Below are positions 1 through 5,612 of a DNA stretch of 12,836 nucleotides, in pieces. Location: NCBI GenBank assembly GCA_016463105.1, contig JAEMRY010000031.1:2415-15250 (forward strand). Reading direction: 5' to 3'. Source of the DNA: Ilumatobacteraceae bacterium (GTDB taxonomy: Bacteria > Actinomycetota > Acidimicrobiia > Acidimicrobiales > Ilumatobacteraceae). How positions within the stretch are numbered: the stretch's first letter is position 1; each line of letters starts with the position of its first letter. The notes under the pieces were generated by a model. The model saw nothing but the letters and a program-made list of their open reading frames with translations. It did no database searches and was not told the origin of the DNA. Position numbers and translations under genes: made by a program.

Positions 1-247
1 GAACTTCACGAATGTACATTCGCAAAATTGAAGAAGTGAAAACTGCAGCCTCATCGAGCGCAGGCAATTTCACGATCACACTCGCAGGGCAATTGTTGCC
101 GGTTAATTTTGCGCGATACACCGCACTTGCAACACCTACTCCGACACCGATGATGCCGATGTCGGCAGTTTTGATATCAAGTCCAGTTGCCTCAGCCAAC
201 CATTGAGCATTTACATCATTAATTGAATCTGGTATTACAACAGCCAT
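1..247 (-). CDS. Small-molecule phosphotransferase (EcKL/APH-like kinase fold), N-terminal part only
   Basis: The reverse strand is open from ATG at 247 to the window edge, giving 82 codons of the N-lobe of a kinase-fold phosphotransferase. Visible landmarks are a Gly-rich nucleotide loop (GIIGVGVGVASAVYRAKL, about residues 32-49), the beta-3 lysine in VIVKLPA (about 58-64) and an alpha-C-like YIREV at the end (about 78-82). In aminoglycoside-phosphotransferase and ecdysteroid-kinase-like families these bind ATP and place the catalytic lysine. The phosphoacceptor cannot be read from this part. The start is supported by a strong GGGGG ribosome-binding sequence at 253-257, 5 nt upstream; an in-frame GTG one codon earlier (250-248) is an alternative. 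The catalytic loop (HxD/N) and C-lobe lie outside the window. Family call is by motif recognition; substrate unknown. Confidence 0.72.
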   Translation of the reverse strand, partial: MAVVIPDSINDVNAQWLAEATGLDIKTADIGIIGVGVGVASAVYRAKLTGNNCPASVIVKLPALDEAAVFTSSILRMYIREV

Positions 248-252
248 CACAT

Positions 253-305
253 CCCCCAATGTTCTGATTGCTCTTAATCTAGTCCACTCATCACAGACAT
301 GTCAT
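253..305 (-). promoter_or_regulatory. Putative promoter and RBS of the phosphotransferase gene
   Basis: On the minus strand an ATGACA (-35-like, plus coordinates 300-305) and a TAGATT (-10-like, 276-281) are separated by 18 nt, followed by the GGGGG ribosome-binding site at 253-257. A perfect 8-bp palindrome GACATGTC (296-303) overlaps the -35-like element and could be an operator half or chance. This is motif matching by eye only. Confidence 0.35.
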
Positions 306-341
306 ATCGCAAGAAACATCTTCGGCAACCAAAAGCGAACC

Positions 342-377
342 AAGTCCTCAATGTCCTAAATGTCTTAAATGTCTTAA
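342..377 (-). repeat. 9-bp tandem repeat at and beyond the lipoprotein stop codon
   Basis: Four units with a 9-nt period are visible: aagtcctca, atgtcctaa, atgtcttaa, atgtcttaa (plus strand). The last unit overlaps the TAA stop of the lipoprotein gene. Read on the minus strand in the gene's frame, the repeat gives TAA GAC ATT, TAA GAC ATT, TAG GAC ATT, GAG GAC TTG, so three in-frame stop codons follow at 3-codon spacing. The remaining sequence between 248 and 341 holds the promoter listed separately; I see no convincing terminator hairpin. Confidence 0.8.
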
Positions 378-970
378 GGGCAGTAGGTCTTGCCTTTTGT
401 TTTGAATTTTTTTACTTTCGCCAGTTGTGATGTTGTCGTACCGGTGAAAGATTTCAAGTCAACATCACAAAAAATGGCATCAGTCAAATTAGCGCCCTCA
501 AGATTCGCGCCTGTCATCACTGCAGCCGTGAAATCAACACCTGAGAGGTTTGCGCCGACGAAATTAACGCTTGTTAAATCAGCACGAATAAATAACGACT
601 TAGCCAGATTTGCACCAGCAAAACTCGCACCAGTCAAAGTAGCGACACTGAAGTTCTGAAAATCTAGTTGTAACCGAGAAAAATCAACGCCGACGAGGTT
701 GGCATATTGACACTGCGTGAACTTGATGCACAGCGTGTCGAGCACGGTTGTCGTCGTCGGTGGCAAAGTCGTAGTTGTAGTTGTTGTTGTAGATGTTGTA
801 GTAGTTGTTGTTTCCTCTTCGACAGAAGAAACATCGGTGACTTCAACGATTGAAGACTCTGTCACTTCTGGCACATTCGAAGTTTCGGTGGCATATTGTG
901 ACGCTGATTGCGTACCGCAGCCAGCAACTGCCACAAGTAAAGCGATTGCTTGAATTTTGGCTAGTTTCAC
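374..970 (-). CDS. Pentapeptide-repeat lipoprotein with Thr-rich stalk
   Basis: A 198-residue predicted envelope lipoprotein. The N-terminus has two lysines, a hydrophobic stretch and a lipobox VAGC with the acylated cysteine at residue 18. A polar region (19-53) leads into a nearly pure threonine linker (about 54-75, broken by S60 and LPP at 69-71), then a pentapeptide-repeat domain (about 89-175) with many A(N/D)LxxxxF units such as ANLVGVDF, ANLAKSLF, ANLSGVDF and ANLEGANL. Such repeats fold into a right-handed quadrilateral beta-helix. Cysteines at 81, 87, 168 and 197 could form disulfides outside the cell. The GTG start is supported by AAGG 8 nt upstream (plus 979-982). The gene is divergent from the channel gene to its right. 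The exact role is unknown; the layout (lipid anchor, stalk, helix) suggests surface display. Confidence 0.8.
   Translation of the reverse strand: MKLAKIQAIALLVAVAGCGTQSASQYATETSNVPEVTESSIVEVTDVSSVEEETTTTTTSTTTTTTTTLPPTTTTVLDTLCIKFTQCQYANLVGVDFSRLQLDFQNFSVATLTGASFAGANLAKSLFIRADLTSVNFVGANLSGVDFTAAVMTGANLEGANLTDAIFCDVDLKSFTGTTTSQLAKVKKFKTKGKTYCP
746..811 (-). repeat. Threonine-codon low-complexity tract (linker of the lipoprotein)
   Basis: ACA/ACT/ACG codons repeat through the stalk of the lipoprotein, appearing on the plus strand as a GTT/GTA/GTC/GTG-rich stretch. Such trinucleotide tracts can change length by slippage without shifting frame. They also create long spurious poly-valine reading frames on the opposite strand. 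Confidence 0.75.
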
Positions 971-1025
971 GCCTTTAACCTTAGTAGCGCATGGCTTGCA
1001 AAAAAGTGAGGCACACTATATAGAG
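971..1025. promoter_or_regulatory. Divergent intergenic region between lipoprotein and channel genes
   Basis: Only 55 nt separate the two divergent start codons, so the promoters must overlap each other or the coding ends. On the minus side AAGG (979-982) fits as the lipoprotein RBS. On the plus side GAGG (1008-1011) lies 14 nt before the channel ATG, which is long for an RBS, and an AT-rich ACTATATAGAG lies directly before the ATG. A CACTAT hexamer at 1014-1019 is 6 nt before the ATG and could be a -10 for a leaderless message. None of this is strong. Confidence 0.3.
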
Positions 1026-1907
1026 ATGCAAACAACACTTAACTTAATTTTCGTTGCCGCCAAGAAGACCGAAGAAGCAACTGGGTTCACGAGATTTCTA
1101 ACACCACCAGTTATTTCGGTGCTGATAATTGTTGGCTGTTTTATTTTCACCCGAATTTCGTATGCAATATTAAGCGTCACGGTTCGACGAATTTCTGATC
1201 GAAGTCCATCAAACGCCGCAAATTGGTGGCGAAATAGTGTTCGAAGAGTCGGTGCCGAAACAGTTGAAGGTGGCGAGCATCGAAGGCGACAACGAATTGA
1301 TGCAGCGACACGAATGTTGCACCACTTCATCAGTCTCGCCGCTTGGATTATCTCGCTGATCGCGATATTCAACGTATTAAATCTGAATGCGGCCTTTTTT
1401 CTTTCTAGCGCCGGATTCTTAGGCGCGGGGCTTGCCGTTGGCGGCCAACATCGCGTTAATGATTACTTAACCGGCCTTGCGGTGTTGTTAGAAGATCGAT
1501 ACGGCGTTGGAGACGAGATTGAAGCAGAACTTGGTTGGCAAAAACCTGTGCATGGATTTGTTGAACATGTTGGCATGGTTACAACACGACTTCGTGACGG
1601 TGTTAGCACAGTGCATATTCCGCACAGTCAGTTGGCCAGTGTGCGCAATTTAAGTCAAGAGCCAGTTACAACAAAACTTGAAATGAATATTTTATCAAGT
1701 AATGCAAGTGCCAACACTGTTTCTAATACGATGCGCAACTTGGCGGGCACTAAAGGTCTGACGACAGTGTTGTTCGTAGACGACATCGAAGCCGCTGGAG
1801 AAGGTGACAGAGTCGAACTCAACGTTCGCACATCTCGCCCACTTTCAGAGCACCAGCGCGAACTGCTTGTTCAGCGGGCTTCAGAAGTTCTCTCAAAAGA
1901 TAAGTGA
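1026..1907 (+). CDS. MscS-family mechanosensitive ion channel
   Basis: A 293-residue membrane protein. Predicted membrane segments are about 27-52, 98-118 and 122-155. The last carries the MscS pore signature: a Gly/Ala-rich helix (GFLGAGLAVGG), then QHRVNDYLTGLAVLLEDRYGVGDEIE, the usual lead into the soluble beta domain. After that come beta-domain features (GFVEHVGMVTTRLRD, TVHIPHSQLASVRNLS), matching the MscS pattern in which pathway loops end in a conserved P-N/H-S-x-L element. The family opens in response to membrane tension and releases solutes on osmotic downshock. A charged cytoplasmic loop rich in Arg (about 54-95) lies between the first two segments. I chose ATG 1026 because the earlier in-frame TTG at 957 would overlap the divergent lipoprotein start and adds no recognisable sequence. 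The stop is 3 nt before the next start. Confidence 0.85.
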   Translation: MQTTLNLIFVAAKKTEEATGFTRFLTPPVISVLIIVGCFIFTRISYAILSVTVRRISDRSPSNAANWWRNSVRRVGAETVEGGEHRRRQRIDAATRMLHHFISLAAWIISLIAIFNVLNLNAAFFLSSAGFLGAGLAVGGQHRVNDYLTGLAVLLEDRYGVGDEIEAELGWQKPVHGFVEHVGMVTTRLRDGVSTVHIPHSQLASVRNLSQEPVTTKLEMNILSSNASANTVSNTMRNLAGTKGLTTVLFVDDIEAAGEGDRVELNVRTSRPLSEHQRELLVQRASEVLSKDK

Positions 1908-1910
1908 CAA

Positions 1911-2528
1911 TTGATTTTGCGGCGACTAATTGTTTTAGTCGTCACTATTTTAAGTGTTCATAACTCAATCGCTCTAGCAGCAGGCGCTGACTCAGATAAT
2001 CCGAGTGCACAAAAGTATGTCTTTCCTTTTTCAAAAGTGCCTGTCACTTATTCTCATGATCATTTGCAATATCCCGCAGCCGATGTTCACGGCTGTTTCG
2101 CCCGCGTTCTCGCACCAACAGCAGGGATCGTGTTTGATGTTAAGGCGAAAGACCTATGGGATGAAAAAATCGATGCTCCCGGAACTCGCGGTGGTCTAAC
2201 AATCACAATTCACGGCAAAGATCGTGTTCGGTACTTCTTTGCTCATCTTGGACGTGTAAAAGTCAAACCCGGAGATCAAGTTGAACCGGGTCAATGGATC
2301 GGTGTGATGGGCTCTTCGGGAAACGCCCGGATCACAAAGTGTCATACACATCTCGGCATGTCTCGTATCTGTCCACAAAGTGAATACAAAGTTCTGCAAG
2401 GTGAAATCTGGCCATGGAAATTCTTGGATGCTTGGCGCAAAGGCATCAACAAATCTCCAGTTGCAGCAAAAAATAGGATCATTAAAGAATCACCACAAGC
2501 ATGTGAATTGGCTGCCGCCCAAGACTGA
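1911..2528 (+). CDS. Secreted M23 (LytM-type) metallopeptidase
   Basis: A 205-residue protein with a signal peptide (RR at 4-5, hydrophobic core to about 24) followed by an M23/LytM fold. Recognisable elements are H51 LQYPAAD58 (zinc His and Asp region, matching the HxDYPAxDIF type of actinobacterial M23 proteins), LAPTAGIV (about 67-74), RYFFAHLGRVKVKPGDQVEPGQWIG (about 107-131, with the conserved H112) and CHTHLG (144-149), the HxH motif completing the metal site. M23 enzymes cleave peptidoglycan cross-bridges or peptide stems, so it should act in the cell wall. Cysteines at 62 and 144 and two more near the C-terminus may stabilise the exported protein. The start is a TTG at 1911 with a poor RBS; TTG 1917 is an alternative. 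It follows the channel gene by 3 nt, suggesting an envelope-related transcription unit. Confidence 0.8.
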   Translation: MILRRLIVLVVTILSVHNSIALAAGADSDNPSAQKYVFPFSKVPVTYSHDHLQYPAADVHGCFARVLAPTAGIVFDVKAKDLWDEKIDAPGTRGGLTITIHGKDRVRYFFAHLGRVKVKPGDQVEPGQWIGVMGSSGNARITKCHTHLGMSRICPQSEYKVLQGEIWPWKFLDAWRKGINKSPVAAKNRIIKESPQACELAAAQD

Positions 2529-2544
2529 ACGTCACTAGTCGTAG

Positions 2545-2557
2545 TAATCTGCCTATC
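2545..2557 (+). promoter_or_regulatory. Putative leaderless -10 element before the PMH/sulfatase gene
   Basis: A TAATCT hexamer at 2545-2550 lies 7 nt before the GTG at 2558, the spacing expected if transcription begins at the start codon. No Shine-Dalgarno sequence is visible in the 29-nt gap after the peptidase stop, and no clear -35 element is present. Confidence 0.35.
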
Positions 2558-4045
2558 GTGAAGCCGAACGTACTGCTAATTACTCTTGACCAATTTCGCG
2601 GTGACTGCTTATCGAGTGCGGGCCATAAAGTTATTCGCACACCAAACCTTGATGAACTCGCACGCAATGGTGTGCGTTTAGCCAATCACTACAGCCAAGC
2701 AGCACCATGTTCGCCAGGCCGTGCAAGTTTGTACACCGGCTTGTATCAAATGAATCATCGAGTCTGCGCGAACGGCACACCACTTGATGACCGATTCGAC
2801 AATGTTGCGCGGCTGGCTTCTCGTAATGATTATGCGCCAGTAATTTTTGGATATACCGACCAAGGCGTTGATCCACGCACAACTACTTCGCCAAACGATG
2901 AACGACTTTCTAGTTATCAACATGTACTGCCTGGGTTTGACCGAATATTAAATCTTTCTGAACCGTATCCGCCCTGGATCGAGAATCTAAAAAAACATGG
3001 CTACGACATCGGAAATGACTACAACGAAACACTTCGCACTGAACCGGATCGTCACGAAGACCTAAGCATCTCAACTTTTCTTACGGATGAGTTTTTCTCA
3101 TGGCTCACAAAACGTGATGAGACAACTCATGATTCATGGTTTGTGCATTTGAGTTATTTGCGTCCGCATCCGCCTTATGCGGCCGCTGGCAAATGGTCAA
3201 AAGAATATTCGGCTGATGAAGTTGATATGCCGATTCAACCTTCTGAAACTCGGCACCCATTTCATGAGGCAGTGATGCACACTGGTGGTAACGCGGCACC
3301 AAAAACCGAAACTGAACTTCGCGAAATGCGCGCCCAGTATTACGGGATGATCGGCGAAGTCGACTTTCAAGTCGGCCGCATCTGCAATGAACTTCGCGTG
3401 CGCAAAGAATGGGATAACACGCTGATAGTTATTACGGCAGACCATGGAGACCAACTCGGTGACCACGGGCTGAAAGACAAACTTGGTTTTTTCGAAAGTA
3501 GCTATCACATCATCGGAATTATTCGCGATCCAAAAAATCCAAATGCGCACGGCAGCGTTGTCAATGAGTTCACTGAGAATGTTGACATCATGCCGACGAT
3601 TGCCGAAGCAATTGCGGCTCCAGTTCCACTGCAGTGTGATGGAATGCCGTTAGGCCAATTTTTGCGTGGCGAAAAGCCTGAGCGCTGGCGCACTGGTGCG
3701 TCTTACGAGTTCGACTGGCGACACATATATATAGACGACAATCCAATGGGCGCCGCAAAAAACTGGCCGCACGATGGTCGACTTGAACGACAACATTTGG
3801 CGGTGCGGCGCAACTCTGACTGCGCATACGTGCAATTCGGCGACGGCAGTTGGTTGGCATTTGATTTAGCCAGTGATCCAACATGGCGAACAACGATTGA
3901 TGACCCAGCAAAAGTTTTACCGATTGCACAAGAAATGTTGTTGTGGCGTTCACACCACACCGAACGCACTCTCACCGGAATGTTGCTCGAAAATGGTGGA
4001 GTTGGACGATGGCCGACAGGGGTTTCGTGGCGCAATCAAAAATAA
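2558..4045 (+). CDS. Formylglycine-type phosphonate monoester hydrolase / sulfatase
   Basis: A 495-residue alkaline-phosphatase-superfamily enzyme. C51 in PCSPGRASLYTG is the CxPxR site that is oxidised to formylglycine, the catalytic nucleophile. Metal and active-site residues are visible: D11 (LLITLDQ), D295-H296 (ITADHGDQLGDHG) and K308 (KDKLGF). Family-level resemblance is closest to rhizobial/Burkholderia phosphonate monoester hydrolases, recognised from LYQMNHR near the nucleophile, YLRPHPPYA, the NVDIMPTI block, ASYEFDWRHIYID and the C-terminal WRSHHTERTLTG. Those enzymes hydrolyse phosphonate monoesters, phosphodiesters and sulfate esters promiscuously; the natural substrate here is unknown. 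No signal peptide is seen, so it is probably cytoplasmic. It needs a formylglycine-generating enzyme encoded elsewhere. GTG start is chosen because KPNVLLITLDQ is the normal beginning of the family. It overlaps the next gene by 19 nt. Confidence 0.88.
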   Translation: MKPNVLLITLDQFRGDCLSSAGHKVIRTPNLDELARNGVRLANHYSQAAPCSPGRASLYTGLYQMNHRVCANGTPLDDRFDNVARLASRNDYAPVIFGYTDQGVDPRTTTSPNDERLSSYQHVLPGFDRILNLSEPYPPWIENLKKHGYDIGNDYNETLRTEPDRHEDLSISTFLTDEFFSWLTKRDETTHDSWFVHLSYLRPHPPYAAAGKWSKEYSADEVDMPIQPSETRHPFHEAVMHTGGNAAPKTETELREMRAQYYGMIGEVDFQVGRICNELRVRKEWDNTLIVITADHGDQLGDHGLKDKLGFFESSYHIIGIIRDPKNPNAHGSVVNEFTENVDIMPTIAEAIAAPVPLQCDGMPLGQFLRGEKPERWRTGASYEFDWRHIYIDDNPMGAAKNWPHDGRLERQHLAVRRNSDCAYVQFGDGSWLAFDLASDPTWRTTIDDPAKVLPIAQEMLLWRSHHTERTLTGMLLENGGVGRWPTGVSWRNQK

Positions 4046-5016
4046 GTCGAATAACTCTTGCAACTTTGCCAACACCGCTTGAGTCGGGCGGCAAACTTCA
4101 GAGTGGCGCAAATTTGTGGGTTAAGCGCGATGATTTAACTGGACTAGGCGTCGGTGGCAATAAGGCTCGCAAACTTGAATTTCTTTGCGGTGAAGCACTT
4201 GACAACAACGCGACTTGTTTAGTAACTGTTGGCGCCGCGCAATCTAACCACTGCCGAATGACCGCGGCGGCGGGTGCACGACTCAATTTGCCGACACATC
4301 TTGTCTTGTCAGGCGTGAAACCAAAGCAACTTGAAGGCAACCAAATGCTCTCAGCGATGTTCGGTGCGACTTTGCACCACACAGGTCTTGACGCAAATGA
4401 TTGGGCAAATCTTGAATCTGAGCGTGCCAAATTAACTGAAGAACTCGTTTGCAGTGGGCACCGACCTCATTCGATACCAATTGGGGGAAGCACTGCGGTG
4501 GGCGCGATCGGATACGCAGTCGCCTTTGATGAAATTATTGCGCAATGTAATTTAGAGAATTTTGTTGCTGATGCAATTGTGTTTACAACTTCAAGTGGCG
4601 GCACACACGCCGGACTTATTGCTGGATTAGTGCGCGCCCGCGCTAACAATCCGCAAAAACAACTACCAAAAATAATCGGCATCGGTGTCGCAAAAGGTGT
4701 TGCGCTTAGTGCAAGTCGTGTTGCCGAATTAGCAAATCAAACTCTGGCACTACTCAAAGAATCGGCACGCACAAGTCAACAAGACATAATTATTGATGCC
4801 AACTACATGGGCAGCGACTACGCAGTGCCGACGAAGGCTGCATCCGATGCAGCAATTTGGGCAGCGCATCGCGGTGCATGGGTGCTTGACCCTGTCTATA
4901 GTGCGAAAGGTTTTTCAGGGTTGCTCGGCCTTGATGCGAACGCTGAATTCGGCGAGAATTCAAATATTGTTTTTATTCATACGGGCGGTCTGCCTTCACT
5001 GTTCGTCGCGCACTAG
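4027..5016 (+). CDS. PLP-dependent D-cysteine desulfhydrase / ACC deaminase family enzyme
   Basis: A fold-type II PLP enzyme, 329 residues from this start. K46 in GGNKARKLEFL is the cofactor-binding lysine; AAQSNHCRMTAAAGA (about 70-84) holds the SNH element that stacks near PLP; SSGGTHAGL (189-197) binds the PLP phosphate; LDPVYSAKGFSGL and HTGGLPSLF (318-326) are the family's C-terminal signatures. Members convert D-cysteine to pyruvate, sulfide and ammonia, or open 1-aminocyclopropane-1-carboxylate, and act on other D-amino acids; sequence alone does not decide. LDPVYSAK replaces the more usual LDPVYTGK, so the substrate may differ. Start: GTG 4027 has AGGGG 4 nt upstream and leaves a 12-residue lead to the conserved LPTPLE; ATG 4009 is an alternative. 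It overlaps the upstream gene and is 9 nt from hutD, so it may contribute to amino-acid nitrogen use. Confidence 0.82.
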   Translation: MAQSKISRITLATLPTPLESGGKLQSGANLWVKRDDLTGLGVGGNKARKLEFLCGEALDNNATCLVTVGAAQSNHCRMTAAAGARLNLPTHLVLSGVKPKQLEGNQMLSAMFGATLHHTGLDANDWANLESERAKLTEELVCSGHRPHSIPIGGSTAVGAIGYAVAFDEIIAQCNLENFVADAIVFTTSSGGTHAGLIAGLVRARANNPQKQLPKIIGIGVAKGVALSASRVAELANQTLALLKESARTSQQDIIIDANYMGSDYAVPTKAASDAAIWAAHRGAWVLDPVYSAKGFSGLLGLDANAEFGENSNIVFIHTGGLPSLFVAH

Positions 5017-5025
5017 TTTCGAATT
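5014..5025 (+). promoter_or_regulatory. TAGTTT -10-like element formed by the upstream stop codon, before hutD
   Basis: TAGTTT (5014-5019) begins with the TAG stop of the preceding gene and is followed by 6 nt and the hutD ATG. No Shine-Dalgarno sequence occurs in the 9-nt gap. The arrangement fits a leaderless promoter; no clear -35 is seen. Confidence 0.4.
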
Positions 5026-5559
5026 ATGCCAATCCAAAGATTTGACGAACATTTGACGGCTCCGTGGCCAAATGGTAAAGGCACGAGTTACGAAATCGCC
5101 AGCCAAACACCTGGAGTTGCCGGCTGGACATGGCGCGTGGCGATTGCGCCAGTTCTTGAAGACTGCGATTTTTCTCACTTTGAAAATGTGCATCGACAAT
5201 TGTTAATTATTTCTGGTGGTGAAATGATTCTAAATGTCGGAGGCGAAACTGTTGTTTGCAAACCTGGCGAAGTCGCGGTTTTCGCTGGCGATATTGCGAC
5301 AACAGCAACACTTGTTGACGGACCAATTGTTGATTTGAACTTGATGACAGTGCGCGGCAAAGCATCTGGAGTTATGACTCACATCACTCGCCCAGGCTTA
5401 CTGGCTAAAGCCGAAATGCTCGTTGCCGTGTCAGATACGGCCGAAATCTCAGTAGACGGTGAAAGATTTTCTTTGCAGCACCAAGATGCATTTCTAGATG
5501 CCAACAAAAATCAAATCACACTTATCTCAGGCACAATTGCCCATATAACCCTCGCATAA
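5026..5559 (+). CDS. hutD: HutD family protein
   Basis: A 177-residue cupin-fold protein of the HutD family. The N-terminal APWPNGKGTSYEIA (about 12-25), WTWRVAIAPVLEDCDFSHF (about 34-52), HRQLLIISGG (about 56-65) and the IVDLNLMTVRG block (about 102-112) are the hallmarks of the family, which is tied to histidine-utilisation loci. In Pseudomonas, HutD has been proposed to moderate hut expression or bind a pathway metabolite; it is not one of the catalytic steps. The gene opens the hut block, 53 nt upstream of hutU, and its ATG has no visible RBS. Length is typical or slightly short for the family. Confidence 0.85.
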   Translation: MPIQRFDEHLTAPWPNGKGTSYEIASQTPGVAGWTWRVAIAPVLEDCDFSHFENVHRQLLIISGGEMILNVGGETVVCKPGEVAVFAGDIATTATLVDGPIVDLNLMTVRGKASGVMTHITRPGLLAKAEMLVAVSDTAEISVDGERFSLQHQDAFLDANKNQITLISGTIAHITLA

Positions 5560-5612
5560 CTATTGATTGCTGAATTATGAGAGCAAGCGCTATATCGGTG
5601 AGAATATAGAAC
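5560..5612 (+). promoter_or_regulatory. hutU leader: inverted repeat enclosing the ribosome-binding site
   Basis: The gap contains an exact inverted repeat CTATAT (5590-5595) and ATATAG (5604-5609) with an 8-nt spacer, cggtgaga. The only good RBS candidate for hutU, GGTGAG (5597-5602, 10 nt before ATG), lies inside that spacer. It may be a 20-bp operator for a dimeric repressor, or a small AU-rich hairpin presenting the RBS in its loop. A TTGCTG (5567-5572) and TATATC (5591-5596) pair with 18-nt spacing can be drawn as a promoter, but its start point would lie downstream of most of the RBS, so I do not rely on it. Confidence 0.4.

Noticed and set aside
390..659. Plus-strand open frame with repeated FAPxK units
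   Set aside because: The apparent repeat is the antisense image of the pentapeptide repeats; the minus frame has a lipobox, RBS and a recognised fold.
717..953. Plus-strand open frame rich in valine
   Set aside because: It is the reverse complement of the Thr-codon stalk in the minus-strand lipoprotein gene; low complexity and no family features.
957..1025. Upstream TTG extension of the MscS-type gene
   Set aside because: It overlaps the divergent lipoprotein start, adds no conserved sequence, and an ATG is available at 1026.
3943..4026. Extended N-terminus of the PLP enzyme from ATG 3943
   Set aside because: It overlaps about 100 nt of the sulfatase C-terminus in another frame and gives a His/Arg/Trp-rich lead not seen in the family; GTG 4027 gives the expected short lead to LPTPLE.
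5567..5596. TTGCTG-18-TATATC as a standard promoter of hutU
   Set aside because: The predicted transcript would start at or after the RBS, leaving no usable ribosome-binding site; kept only as a remark.
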